Shown here piece by piece: positions 20,732 to 32,378 of a stretch of 64,000 nt of DNA; position 1 is the first letter of the stretch; each line of letters begins with the position of its first letter. The notes beneath the pieces were generated by a model. That model was given only the letters and a program-made list of their open reading frames with translations. It ran no database searches and was not told the DNA's origin. This DNA comes from Chrysemys picta bellii (taxonomy: Eukaryota > Chordata > Testudines > Emydidae). Both the position numbers and the translations under genes were made by a program. The DNA lies in the NCBI RefSeq assembly GCF_011386835.1, contig NW_027052966.1:1-64000 (forward strand), read 5' to 3'.

Positions 20732-21786
20732 CACTCCTGGTGGTGGCAGGTGAACAGGAGAAAGGACAAAAGAAGTAAGAGATGAAGAGAAAGGAAGGAG
20801 GGATGGAGGAAAAGGTAAAACGAAAATGACAAACACTAATGTCCCCTGTGATTCTACGGGACAAAATCCCACAGAGGGAATAAAATTCTGCCACCTTAAC
20901 CTAGTGTTTTCCATGCCTAGAATTCAGCTGGCACCAGATGGATCAGACTGAGCAGGTTCCAAAACCTCTTGGAGGCTCTTACCTTCTAAATAGAGACGTC
21001 TGTTTTCTAGTAAAATCCGTCAAAGGAAAGGAGAAAACTCGAAAGAGGCTCCTGCTCACACTCACATACGTCAACCCTAACACTCTCTCAGTCCTCAAAG
21101 AGAGACCTCGAGAAGGAGACTTGCTGAAGCAAAGCCACAGGGGTCTCTGAGGTTTCCCTGGCCCTGTGCTCCTGTCCTGCCAGGCTGATGTCAGCATCTC
21201 TCTCGGAGGTCACCACCTCCCTAATACCTTTGACCAATAGGCTGACGTCCTGCAAAAGGCGTTTGTGATATCACTGCCACACCCACCCTTCCCTGGAAGT
21301 GCTAATGTCCTGCTGCTGGCCTGACACTTTGAAGGTTTCAGCTACTCTCTGTGGATCACCCCACTCAATGCCTGTTCATTCTAGCCAGAGCAGTACCTGC
21401 AGCAGGGAGCAGGAGTTGCTGATGGCCTCAGAGGCACAGCCCCTGCAGTGTCTCAGGAATCTGGCGCAAGTGCCGGATGATGCGGAGCTGGTGCATCACT
21501 TTTGGCCGTGACGTCCTCCTGCTGCAAGGGAACGAGAACCTGTCAGAGACTCAAATGCCCTGAGGAATCAGCGGGAATTAAGGGCACCTGGAACCAGCAC
21601 TACTTCCACCCATCACCTGCCCACCACTGAGGGATAAATTCACCTCCTGAACCCCAGAATGGAGCCTTCTTGTCCTTTCTAATAACCTCCAGTGCCAACC
21701 CCCCTCCTTGAAGGATGAGCTCCTGCTATCTCCCCCTCAGTGCCCTTGACAGCTGTTCCACCTCCAAACCACAGCTCAAGTTATTA
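19620..21786 (+). repeat. Tandem array block 5
   Basis: CR1 fossil at about 19960, ATGAATTCACCTCCTG at 20298, (CA)n at 20693-20724, and a second partial unit with ATAAATTCACCTCCTG at 21637. A deletion join at about 21384 fuses TGTTCATTCTAG to CCAGAGCAGTAC, dropping the CR1 fossil. It ends inside CTCAAGTTATTA, where a CR1 begins. The same join to CR1 is seen at 59648. Confidence 0.85.
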
Positions 21787-24131
21787 GTACCTTTGGACAC
21801 AGACTGGCTAACCTAGTGAGGAGGGCTTTAAACTAGGTTCGACGGGGACAGGTGAGCAAAGCCCACAGGTAAGTGGGGAACATGGAGACCGGGGAGATGG
21901 GTCAAAAACGAGAGGGAGTGTGGGCTATATTGTCAGAGGGAAAGGAGGGTCAGGACAAAACTGGGAGGAAAGATCAAACCAGTATCTTAGATGTCTATAT
22001 ACAAATGCGAGAAGTATGGGGAAAAAGCAGGAAGAACTGGAAGTGCTAATAAATAAATACAACTATGACATTGTTGGCATTACTGAAACTTGGTGGGATA
22101 ATACACATGATTGGAATGTTGGTGTGGATGGGTACAGCTTGCTCAGGAAGGATAGACAGGGGAAAAAGGGAGGAGGTGTTGCCTTGTATATTAAAAATGT
22201 ACACACTTGGACTGAGGTAGAGATGGACATAGGAGACGGAAGTGTTGAGAGTCTCTGGGTTAGGCTAAAAGGGGTAAAAAACAAGGGAGATGTCATGCTA
22301 GGAGTCTACTACAGGCCACCTAACCAGGTGGAAGAGGTGGATGAGGCTTTTTTTAAGCAACTAACAAAATCATCCAAAGCCCAAGATTTGGTGGTGATGG
22401 GGGACTTCAACTATCCGGCTATATGTTGGGAAAATAACACAGCGGGGCACAGACTATCCAACAAATTCCTGGACTGCATTGGAGACAACTTTTTATTTCA
22501 GAAGGTTGAAAAGCTACTGGGGGGAAGCTGTTCTAGACTTGATTTTAACAAATAGGGAGGAACTCGTTGAGAATTTGAAAGTAGAAGGCAGCCTGGGTGA
22601 AAGTGATCATGAAATCATAGAGTTTGCAATTCTAAGGAAGGGTAGAAGGGAGAACAGCAAAATAGAGACAATGGATTTCAGGAAGGCAGATTTTGGTAAG
22701 CTCAGAGAGCTGATAGGTAAGGTCCCATGGGAATCAAGACTGAGGGGAAAAACAACTGAGGAGAGTTGGCAGTTTTTCAAAGGGACACTATTAAGGGCCC
22801 AAAAGCAAGCTATTCCGCTGGTTAGGAAAGATAGAAAATGTGGCAAAAGACCACCTTGGCTTAACCATGAGATCTTGCATGATCTAAAAAATAAAAAGGA
22901 GTCATATAAAAAATGGAAACTGGGACAGATTACAAAGGATGAATATAGGCAAACAACACAGGAATGCAGGGGCAAGATTAGAAAGGCAAAGGCACAAAAT
23001 GAGCTCAAACTAGCTACGGGAATAAAGGGAAACAAGAAGACTTTTTATCAATACATTAGAAGCAAGAGGAAGACCAAAGACAGGGTAGGCCCACTGCTTA
23101 GTGAAGAGGGAGAAACAGTAACAGGAAACTTGGAAATGGCGGAGATGCTTAATGACTTCTTTCTTTCGGTCTTCACCGAGAAGTCTGAAGGAATGCCTAA
23201 CATACTGAATGCTAATGGGAAGGGGGTAGGTTTAGCAGATAAAATAAAAAAAGAACAAGTTAAAAATCACTTAGAAAAGTTAGATGCCTGCAAGTCACCC
23301 GGGCCTGATGAAATGCATCCTAGAATACTCAAGGAGCTAATAGAGGAGGTATCTGAGCCTCTAGCTATTATCTTTGGAAAATCATGGGAGACGGGAGAGA
23401 TTCCAGAAGACTGGAAAAGGGCAAATATAGTGCCCATCTATAAAAAGGGAAATAAAAACAGCCCAGGAAACTACAGACCAGTGAGTTTAACTTCTGTGCC
23501 AGGGAAGATAATGGAGCAAGTAATTAAGGAAATCATCTGCAAACACTTGGAAGGTGGTAAGGTGATAGGGAACAGCCAGCATGGATTTGTGAAGAACAAA
23601 TCATGTCAAACCAATCTGATAGCTTTCTTTGAGAGGATAACGAGCCTTGTGGATAAGGGTGAGGCTGTGGTTGTGGTATACCTAGACTTTAGTAAGGCAT
23701 TTGATACGGTCTCGCATGATATTCTTATTGATAAACTAGGCAAATACAATTTAGATGGGGCTACTATAAGGTGGGTGCATAACTGGCTGGATAACCGTAC
23801 TCAGAGAGTTATTATTAATAGTTCCCAATCCTGCTGGAAAGCCATAACGAGTGGGGTATCGCAGGGGTCTGTTTTGGGACCGGCGCTGTTCAATATCTTC
23901 ATCAACGACTTAGATATTGGCATAGAAAGTACGCTTATTAAGTTTGCGGATGATACCAAACTGGGAGGGATTGCAACTGCTTTGGAGGACAGGGTCATAA
24001 TTCAAAATGATCTGGACAAATTGGAGAAATGGTCTGAGTTAAACAGGATGAAGTTTAACAAAGACAAATGCAAAGTGCTCCACTTAGGAAGGAACAATCA
24101 GTTTCACACATACAGAATGGGAAGAGACTGT
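21787..24131 (+). mobile_element. CR1 LINE, 5' half (interrupted by ERV)
   Basis: The element begins in the last codons of ORF1 ([10 protein letters not shown], stop) and includes most of ORF2. It is split at 24131 by an ERV; the rest follows at 31756-32378. The 4-bp CTGT duplication (24128-24131 and 31756-31759) marks the ERV target. Confidence 0.93.
21920..24131 (+). pseudogene. CR1 ORF2 (endonuclease-reverse transcriptase), frameshifted and ERV-interrupted
   Basis: The first part (to about 22512) encodes the APE-type endonuclease: [56 protein letters not shown]. Two single-base deletions at about 22510-22520 (GAAAAGCTACTGGGG, where the sister copies have an extra A and AGG) shift the frame. 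It then continues open to 24131 with [11 protein letters not shown], the KADFGKL linker and RT boxes: [46 protein letters not shown] and FADDTKLGG. The C-terminal part lies beyond the ERV at 31756. CR1 ORF2 normally nicks DNA and primes cDNA there. This copy is dead through the frameshift and the ERV. Confidence 0.92.
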
Positions 24132-24521
24132 TGTGAAAGTGAAATGAATTATATTAAAGAAATAGAATGAATTAAAAAAATGCTGTATGTACCTTTAAGT
24201 AGAAATGAGAAATGCTGCAAGCCAGGGGGGCAGGAAAGCAGACATTAACTGCTTAACTTGCCACTTAAGGGCAATTGGTGAAGCATTAGTCTTAGATCGA
24301 TAAGAGTTAACAAGGAAGCAGGTTATGCATATTGTGCTCCATGCATATTTTACAATTTTGCTCTCTCTGTCCCTTTGTTTAGTTTACACCCTTTTATCTG
24401 TATAAATAAGACTGTTTGAATCTTGCATGGAGGCTCACATTATCTGAATGTATTAGCAGAGCGCTGTGCTAATAAAACAGAGTGGTCTGACAAACTATGA
24501 GTCCTGAGTCTAACTTTGACA
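24132..24521 (+). repeat. ERV 5' LTR
   Basis: Starts TGTGAAAGTG and ends AACTTTGACA. A TATA box (TATAAATAAG, 24401) and poly(A) signal AATAAA (24471) place U3-R-U5 in sense. It matches the 3' LTR and the LTR at 61998-62387 base for base by eye. Confidence 0.95.
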
Positions 24522-24524
24522 ATT

Positions 24525-24542
24525 TGGAGGTTCCACCGAGAT
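24525..24542 (+). promoter_or_regulatory. ERV primer binding site, tRNA-Thr-like
   Basis: TGGAGGTTCCACCGAGAT begins 3 nt after the LTR. It fits the TGG-initial 18-nt form of a tRNA 3'-end complement. The closest I recall is tRNA-Thr (about 15 of 18 by memory), which is less than certain. Confidence 0.6.
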
Positions 24543-25060
24543 GGCAACCGTCTTCACTGGGGCTGTGTGATTCCTGACCGTTTTTGTAGGATGACCGTGG
24601 TAGCCGGCACCTGGGCATTTGGCCCGAGCGGTCCTCCTCCTGAACAGAAGGGTGCACGACCACAGTGAGGTCTACGCCATCGAACCTGTTGGTTCCCACT
24701 CTGTTCTGGTAGGGATCCCGGGATCTGACATCAGGAATCTGGTCAGGTAATTATTTCTGTGTTTTGTCCGGACTGAGGACTGTCCTGTCTCTGTGTCTAT
24801 CCGTCCTCCTGTGGAGTGTTTGAGTCTGGGTGCCATCTCCGTCCGGGGATCGGCCAACCAAGGGGTTCCTGTCCCCGCGGTCTGAGTGAGTGAAATCTGC
24901 ACAATCGCAGCCGCACCGCACCTTGGGTAAAACCCTTGGTGTGAAAGCAAGGGCGATTGAGTCAGTAGCCTGTGGGCTCCTTTTGTGTGTTGCACCGGGC
25001 ATCGCTCTGACGAACCCGAATTTCCTTCTTGTGTGATTGGTGTGTGTAAAGTCCTCCTGT

Positions 25061-25442
25061 ATTGGTAACAAGACGTCTAAGTCGGGACAGTTCCCTAAAG
25101 GAATGCCGGCTCAGTTTTAGGAAGGGTCCGGACTCCTGTAAATTTCTGGAAAAATGGTCTAGGCTAACTCAGGGAGATCCCAAAACTCAGTGGCCATTGT
25201 TAAAACCTTGGAACAAGGACCGAGTGGACATCTTAAAAAAAAAAAAAAAAACTCGGCCAGCCTAAAACTAAATTGGCTAAAGGAGAGGTTAATTGTTTCA
25301 TGCAGTGGTGGGAAGAGGCAAATCGTAGGTGGACAAAATCAAAACTCACCTCTCTCAAATATTCAAATAATAAATTAAAAGCTTTATTAAAAGCCTCCTC
25401 TCCCACCACCAGTCTGAGCGCTCCCCTTCACCCTGTACTCTG
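25061..25442 (+). pseudogene. Possible gag N-terminal remnant
   Basis: Broken frames over this stretch read GNKTSKSGQFPKG, then WSRLTQGDPKTQWPLLKPW, then CFMQWWEEANRRW. This is the style of a retroviral matrix N-terminus (Gly after the start, basic and Trp-rich). There is no ATG at the expected start (ATT at 25061). Stops and a long A-run at 25234-25250 break it. It is repeated at 62927-63308. Identification rests on position after the leader and on composition only. Confidence 0.35.
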
Positions 25443-27936
25443 ACAAAAAAAAAACAACAACCCCGGATCGATCCCAACTCCCTTCATACTCCCCTCTCAT
25501 TGTAAAAAGGATAAAATGCCCCTTGTTCTGTTCCCCTTCGTTGTCTGCCTCAGAAACTGATTCTTTAGTGTTCCATTACCAATTCAGCAAGGAGGGTGGG
25601 TCCTCAACTAGCCCCCACCCTTCTGGTCCCTTTCCTTAAGCATTTCTTTCAAAATTGTGAAATGACCACAATATCACTCACAAAAATGGTTCATTGGAAA
25701 AAGCAGGATTGGGCCCAGACAAGCAGGCAAGCAACAGATAAAGAAACTAAAAAAAAAAAAAAAACAGGTTGGAAGCCCTAAGGGCATAGTGTCAGGAGTA
25801 AGTGCAAGTATGAACCCCTGGAACAATACTTAAAAGGGTGAAATCTGAGTTAATAAAGGTGTCATTTTGGGAAATAAACAAGTGATTTAAGGAAAGAGTG
25901 AAAAGTTAACTCTACAGAGGCTGGAGAGAATTAAACAGTTAAACTTTGTGAAAATGTTAAAAAGGATCTTGTTAAAAGAATTCTTGGTTTCTTTGCAGCC
26001 ATTCTAAAGGAAAAATGGGCCCTTTTCCAGAGGAATGTCTGTAAATAATCCAGGTAAAGAGACTATCTAATTAAAATCATTTGACTATGGACAATTGAGT
26101 CAAATTTGCTAAAAGAACATAGGGGGGTTCTATTGGAACTTAACTGCCCCAAATGTATAAAGGTAATGTAATCTATGTACAGCTATGTAAAAACAAAGCA
26201 GTGTAAGAGGGATGTTAAGGGAGAGAAAATGTGTATGTATCTGTCTGTCTGTGGGAATATGTGAGGTTTGTAAAACTCCTGTTTTGTAAGTTTAAGATAA
26301 ATTGGTTTGGTTTTGTTTATAATGCCACTAAAAATCCATTTGACTCTTTAATTCAAAGTTGCAAAACTGACAGACCTTTTTGCCAGACACAGGTAATCAG
26401 TGTTGGTTGACTTTGAGATTTGGTATTTAACCCTTAAGGGGTAACTTGATTCTTTACACAATTTAAATGTTTTCAAATAAAGACCAAGTCATGACTGCAG
26501 CAGGACAGTCAAAAATCAGAAAAATAGGGAGAGATTCTGGATTCTGTTTGTTTGTTTTTGTAACAAAATAGCAAATGAAAGCTGTACGAAAAGAATAAAG
26601 ACAGTGGCCCTCTGAAGCAACAGCAGGGGTGAGGTGCACAAAACAAAAAGAAGAAATGTTAGAAACACTGAGCCTTAAAATGGCTCTGTGTAATCAGACT
26701 GTCTCTTTGATAAGGGTACATAAAACTCTGTAAGAACAAAAGAAACAGTTACACCTTATGTAAAAATTAATATGGCTAATGTTTTAAAAGTTAAAGTATA
26801 GAAGGAATGTGCAGACGTGTGCAGTGTATATTATAGAGGGGGTAAAAGAAATGCAAACGAAACATGCTACTTAATTAAAATCCTATTAGGGCTCCAAAGG
26901 AGCCACAATAGACTGTGTTTTCTTTTTCAGATCTGTGTGTGTTTTGGAAGCAAGAGTTAAAAGTAATCAAAACTCTGGTAAAAGTTAATTGTGTTCCTTT
27001 TAAGACAGAGTCTCTGAGCTCTGCTAATGGTTTTGAATCCAAAAGCCGAGCCTGTGTGGATGCAAATTATCTAACTGATAAAGGAAGTGAGAGAACTGCC
27101 AGCACAAAGAAGTTGCAGATAAAGAACATACCTGGTCAGCAAACAAATTGCCTAAATAAAAGGCACAGTATAACAAGATACCTTTAATTAAAATAAATGT
27201 AATGTTAATAAGTACCCCTGTAACAATGTATAGTGTGTATGATTTTTGGGGGGAAAAAAATCCTTTATGGTAATGATGCTTTTCAGCTGTTAACCTGTGA
27301 ACAAACTTAAAGATTAATACAGCAGGAAAGATATTGTAACCTTGGTCTGCTGTAAAGGGAAAACTGAGGTACATCACCTCATGGATTTAATGACTGAACA
27401 GTGGGATAATTTCCCCATAACTCTTAAAAGATAGAAGCCATTAAAACCTGGCCTGCCTATAGAACAAAAACACAGGAAAATATGGAGGTAATTCCTCTTG
27501 TTTTGCCTGCAATCAGCAAGGGTATTTGTAAAAGAAAGGAATATTTTAAGCAATAATAAACGCCACCCCAAAAGGGGTAGAAAAATGTTATTTTTGTCTT
27601 TCAGAAAAAGCTAATATCAGCTACAGGACAACCTAATAAGAAACAAATAAAAGTGGGTATGCTTATCCATGCCTGTTGCTCCAAAGCCCTGTAGTGAAGA
27701 CCTCTCCCTAGGATCCTGTATGTGGGATAAAATGAATAATGACACCAAAGTACTGTATAATGGGCTATGTGCATGTGTTAATTCTTGGGGAGAAAAGTGT
27801 TTTAAAAGAATGGAAGTGTTAGCAACCTTCCAATAGATAAATGTAATGTAATGTAATGTAATGTGTTTACAAAAGGTAAAAAGGTAACATAGTTCCTAAA
27901 ACAAACAAAAGGGCAATGTGGGAAACCGAACCATTC
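25443..27936. other. AT-rich ERV interior without recognisable genes
   Basis: Stops are dense in all frames. Two poly(A) runs (25445-25453 and 25750-25765) and a short TAATG repeat at 27842-27863 are the only structure seen. I looked for RT, RNase H and integrase boxes and saw none. A polypyrimidine-AG at about 26920-26931 could serve as a splice acceptor. Confidence 0.6.
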
Positions 27937-27943
27937 ATATTAT

Positions 27944-28975
27944 TAGGGTTACCATATTTCAGCAAGAAAAAAAGAGGACGGGAGGAGCCCCGCCCTAGCC
28001 CCGCCCCCTCCCACTTCCCGCCCCCCCAGAACCCCCAACCCTCCCCCCGTTCCTTGTCCCCTGACTGCCCCCTCCTGGGACCCCTGCCCCTAACTGCCCC
28101 CCAGGACTCCACTCCCTATCTAAGCCTCCCTGCCTCTTGTCCCCTGACTGCCCCAACCCTTATTCACACCCCCACCCCCAGACAGACCCCTGGGACTCCC
28201 ACGCCCCATCCAACCACTCCCCACCCCCTGACAGCCCCCCCCCCCAGAACTCCCAACCCATCTAAACCCCTCTGCTCCCTGTCCCCTGACTGCTCCGATC
28301 CATCTCCCCACCCCTGCAACCTGACAGCCCCCCCCAGAACTCCCAAACACTCCCCCCCCCGCTCCTTGTCCCCTGACTGCCCCCTCCTGGGACCCCTGCT
28401 CCTAACTGCCCTCCAGAACCCCACCCCCTACCTAAGACTCCCTGTTCCTTATCCCCTAACTGCTCCTTCCTAAGACCCCCCCCAACTGCCCCCCAGGACC
28501 CTACCCCCTACCTGTACCCTGACTGCCCAAAACTTTCTCCACTCCCCCCAAAAAGCCCCCCCCCCGTTTCTTGACTGCCACCTCCAGAACCTTCCTGCCC
28601 CCTGACCTCCTTACCCTGCTGCTCAGAACAGAGTGTTGGGCTCTGTGCAGCCGAGCCGGACACGTGGCTGAGCTCCCCAGCACAACAAAACCCGGTCCCT
28701 GGCCCTGCACAACAAAACCCGGTCTGGCCCTGCACAGTGCTGCTGGACTGGGCTGCAAGGGAGCTGCCGGCTCAGAATGCAGGGCGGATCCGGCTCCTCT
28801 ACAGCTGCTCCTGAGTCCAGCCCGGGACTTCCCTGCAGCCCTCCCAGCCGCTCGCTCTGCTCTGCCGTGGGGAAATCCCGGACATTGTGAGTGCTTTACA
28901 AATTCCCCCCGGACGCTATTTTTAGCACACAAAAGGAGGACATGTCCGGGTAAATCCGGACGAATGGTAACCCTA
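27944..28975. mobile_element. Non-autonomous hAT-like element, C-rich, 1032 bp
   Basis: Terminal inverted repeats TAGGGTTACCAT (27944-27955 and inverse at 28964-28975) are flanked by ATATTAT on both sides (27937-27943 and 28976-28982). The TAGGG-type ends and 7-8 bp target duplication suggest hAT. The interior is strongly C-rich on the + strand, with a degenerate repeat of about 310 bp (TTGTCCCCTGACTGCCCC at 28045 and 28365). A short subterminal inverted motif (CATGTCCGGGTAAATCCGGA) lies at the right end. No transposase frame is present; the proline-rich open frames are by-products of the C bias. Confidence 0.75.
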
Positions 28976-28982
28976 ATATTAT

Positions 28983-29902
28983 ACATGTGAATGGCAACAT
29001 GTTAAGAATTGCCACTGCAGAAAGACATAACAGCTTACCATTGGTATAATATATTTTCTGAATGGTCTCCCACAACTACTGGCGTACTAATGTTACTAAC
29101 CCTAATTGTTTTTGATTTTAAATTGTATGTGTTTAATTGTAACGTTTGAAATGTGCTGTTGGATAAAACAAATGTATGCAAAGCTAGAGCCACAGGCCCA
29201 AATCACCTCCCAGTATTTTCTATTACGTGGACTAAATAAGAAGTGACACTGGCGATTAATAATCTTAGTGTCAAAAGGGGGATATGTAGGAGCAGGATTT
29301 TATAATGTCCCATAAGAATTAATGTATGATTTGATTTCATCCCTGTCAGCCACCCTTTTTGAATAGCAGAAAGGAATGACAGACCAGAACAATCCTTATG
29401 ACTGATTATGGTCACCCTTTTGTTTTAGAATAAGTTATAATGTCTACTATGGTTTCCTATATGTATTACAGAGTAGGCCTCTAGTTAAATATACGTTTTT
29501 TTGTTTTAAGGTTTAGTAAGTAAGAAACAGGATTCTCTAGTGTGTCTATGTTAAGTAGATTAGAGGAACATTGAAGGCCTGCGTCTCAATGTAAATTGTC
29601 TTGGTTATTGATTGCAAAACTTAGCAAGGTTTAATTTGCAATGCCTTTTTTGCTTCATATAAAATACTACTGTTTGTATTCTCAATCTGTGTGAATAAGG
29701 AATGTATGCATCAGGAAAAGATAAGGTGTGAAGGCCATTGTTATAGCCAGAGTCAAGGAAGAAGAAGTAAAGAGACTTAAAGGACATCAAAGAATCATCA
29801 GGTACTGCTTACTATCCAGATGCCTGCTGCCTGGTGGATGTAAAACCGTGACTGCGGTTCCCTCAGTTGAGGTTGTCAGAACCGAAGGGCCTTGCCTCCA
29901 AC
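28983..29902 (+). other. ERV segment upstream of env
   Basis: AT-rich, without a recognisable gene. GTACTGCTTACTATCCAG at about 29803-29820 could be part of an env splice acceptor region. Nothing else is seen. Confidence 0.4.
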
Positions 29903-31327
29903 ATGAGCCTCTGGTGGCGCCTGTTCCTTGGCTGCTGGTGTCTTAAGGTCTGGGGAGTCCACAATGACAATTCTTTTATCCAGCAGCAAGTGTGGATAGC
30001 TCAGACTCTCAATATTTCTAATTGCTGGGCCTGCAGCCACATCCCAGCCCACTCTCAAGCTGGTGTTCCTGTCCTGGCAATCCCACTCAATTCCCCAGAC
30101 CTCACTGGAGGACTTCATCCGTTTAACAAAACATGGAACAATAATGACACTTGGGAAGCAGTGGGAATAATTGTATCTAAATGGATAAGAGTGGTGGAGG
30201 GAAAAGGTCATTGGTGTTGGGTGTGTAATGGGACAGGGCTGGATCTGGGAAAAAGTCATTGCCTTCAGCATATTGTGGCCAATGGTGTATGGGATTATTC
30301 GAACAAAACTAAAGAGTGGCGGGCCGGGTATGGGGATATGAATTTTTTCTCGACCTGGGATCAAACAGAAAAATCAATCTCATATTCCCCCTACAGTAAC
30401 CTTAGTGAAAACAATACAATCTTTCAATGCCATGCAAATAACACCACTCCTCGTAAGGAGAATTACCCTGTACCCTTCGGAGGATATTACTCCTCCTTTG
30501 TAGGCACCTATGTGACAAATGGGTGCAACCAACCCTTCCCGGCCTTAATAGGCCATCATTGGGTTTGTGGGACCAAAGCTTATACTGTGTTACCAGCTAA
30601 CTGGTCAGGTATCTGTTATCCTGCCTGACTCTTCCCACAATTCCGAGTGCTTGGGTCCTTCCCACGAGAATGCCTTCGTAATTTCAGGCAAAGAAGAAGG
30701 GACTTTTCAGATGCCCAATGGTATGTAAATAACATAAGCCCCTTGACCTGGGAAGAGGCCATTGGCGGTTCCCTTATCCCACTTGGGGGAGTAATACACC
30801 ATGCAAAAAGGCTCCTAAGGTTACAAGCAGTAGTTGAAATAATGGCAAATGAAACCGGAGAGAGTTTAAAGACCCTGGCCAAAGAAACAGGGGCGATCCC
30901 ACAGATGGCCCTCCAAAACTGTCAGGCATTGGACATAGTGCTGGCAGCCAAAGGAGGGACCTGTGCTCTCATTGGAAAAGGATGTTGTGTGGTCATACCT
31001 GACGACACCAATGAGGTAATAGATCGTGCTAGTCACTTAGAACAAATTGCATATCTTCCCCATGAAGAGCCAAGTTATTTATGGAAGTGGCTAAGTAACC
31101 TATTCAATTTCTCTGGCATAGGAAACTGGTTGTTTCAGGGAGCCCTGACTATCCTGTGTGGAATCCTAATGATTTTTGTATGCTTTCAGTTAATCTCCTG
31201 TTGTATCCAGAATTGTGTACGGTATGCCACCCAGGTGACTGCCCCAAAACAGAGTGCTAATATGATGGTGTTAAATATCACTGATGAACGAAGAGATAAA
31301 GAACTATTAATATGTGGAACCCAGTAA
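29903..31327 (+). pseudogene. env: ERV envelope (env) gene, open except for one in-frame stop
   Basis: The first ATG after the splice-acceptor-like region is at 29903, giving 474 codons to the stop at 31325. Residues 1-18 look like a signal peptide (MSLWWRLFLGCW). The surface part has a CXXC motif (CWAC, 41-44) and several N-glycosylation sites. An in-frame TGA is codon 242 (30626-30628). Past it, in the same frame, come a furin-type site RQRRR (262-266), a CX6CC motif (354-362) typical of gamma-type transmembrane subunits, a membrane helix at about 409-434, and a short tail. No obvious hydrophobic fusion peptide follows the cleavage site. As it stands only the surface part can be translated. 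The frame is otherwise unbroken, unlike gag and pol. Confidence 0.88.
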
Positions 31328-31353
31328 TTGTTGGTCTTTGCGTAAGCTTGACC

Positions 31354-31364
31354 AAAAGGAGGGA
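31354..31364 (+). promoter_or_regulatory. ERV polypurine tract
   Basis: AAAAGGAGGGA lies just before the 3' LTR, the usual place for plus-strand priming. Confidence 0.8.
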
Positions 31365-31365
31365 T

Positions 31366-31755
31366 TGTGAAAGTGAAATGAATTATATTAAAGAAATAGA
31401 ATGAATTAAAAAAATGCTGTATGTACCTTTAAGTAGAAATGAGAAATGCTGCAAGCCAGGGGGGCAGGAAAGCAGACATTAACTGCTTAACTTGCCACTT
31501 AAGGGCAATTGGTGAAGCATTAGTCTTAGATCGATAAGAGTTAACAAGGAAGCAGGTTATGCATATTGTGCTCCATGCATATTTTACAATTTTGCTCTCT
31601 CTGTCCCTTTGTTTAGTTTACACCCTTTTATCTGTATAAATAAGACTGTTTGAATCTTGCATGGAGGCTCACATTATCTGAATGTATTAGCAGAGCGCTG
31701 TGCTAATAAAACAGAGTGGTCTGACAAACTATGAGTCCTGAGTCTAACTTTGACA
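31366..31755 (+). repeat. ERV 3' LTR
   Basis: 390 bp, TGTGAAAGTG to AACTTTGACA, followed by the target copy CTGT (31756-31759), after which the CR1 continues. Confidence 0.95.
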
Positions 31756-32378
31756 CTGTCTAGGAAGGAGTACGGCAGAAAGGGATCTAGGGGTTATAGT
31801 GGACCACAAGCTAAATATGAGTCAACAGTGTGATGCTGTTGCAAAAAAAGCAAACCTGATTCTGGGATGTATTAACAGGTGTGTTGTGAGCAAGACACGA
31901 GAAGTCATTCTTCCGTTCTACTCTGCTCTGGTTAGGCCTCAGCTGGAGTATTGTGTCCAGTTCTGGGCACCGCATTTTAAAAAAGATGTGGAGAAATTGG
32001 AAAGGGTCCAGAGAAGAGCAACAAGAATGATTAAAGGTCTTGAGAACATGACCTATGAAGGAAGGCTGAAAGAATTGGCTTTGTTTAGTTTGGAAAAGAG
32101 AAGACTGAGAGGAGACATGATAGCAGTTTTCAGGTATTTAAAAGGGTGTCATAAGGAGGAGAGAGAAAACTTGTTCACCTTAGCCTCTAAGGATAGAACC
32201 AGAAGCAATGGGTTTAAAGTGCAGCAAGGGAGGTCTAGGTTGGACATTAGGAAAAAGTTCCTAACTGTCAGGGTGGTTAAACACTGGAATAAATTGCCGA
32301 GGGAGGTTGTGGAATCTCCATCTCTTGAGATATTTAAGAGTAGGTTAGATAAATGTCTATCAGGGATGGTATTTGGTC
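31756..32378 (+). pseudogene. CR1 ORF2 C-terminal part (3' half of the ERV-split CR1)
   Basis: It continues the CR1 frame after the [16 protein letters not shown] sequence, [66 protein letters not shown], and [18 protein letters not shown], then a stop near 32390. The frame is open over this whole part. It abuts, tail to tail, an antisense CR1 at about 32378, so its own 3' UTR is missing. Confidence 0.9.

Larger units (their letters stand above)
24132..31755 (+). mobile_element. Endogenous retrovirus with env as the only recognisable gene
   Basis: It is 7624 bp, flanked by the 4-bp duplication CTGT. LTRs (24132-24521 and 31366-31755) are both 390 bp, and I read them as identical. A primer-binding-site-like sequence follows the 5' LTR and a purine tract precedes the 3' LTR. 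The env architecture (CWAC in SU, CX6CC in TM) and 4-bp duplication fit a class I (gamma-type) retrovirus. A possible gag remnant lies at about 25061-25440. I find no protease, reverse transcriptase or integrase. The interior from about 25450 to 29850 is AT-rich, non-coding, and carries a hAT-like insertion. Identical LTRs imply a recent insertion, so the loss of pol probably preceded it and the element was packaged in trans; alternatively, gene conversion has homogenised the LTRs. Confidence 0.9.

Noticed and set aside
27916..28473. Proline-rich 185-codon frame
   Set aside because: A by-product of the C-rich hAT-like element; no start context, no conserved domain, low complexity.
25443..29850. 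ERV pol gene
   Set aside because: No YxDD, RNase H or integrase HHCC/DDE motif was seen in any frame; a profile search could still find a heavily decayed remnant.
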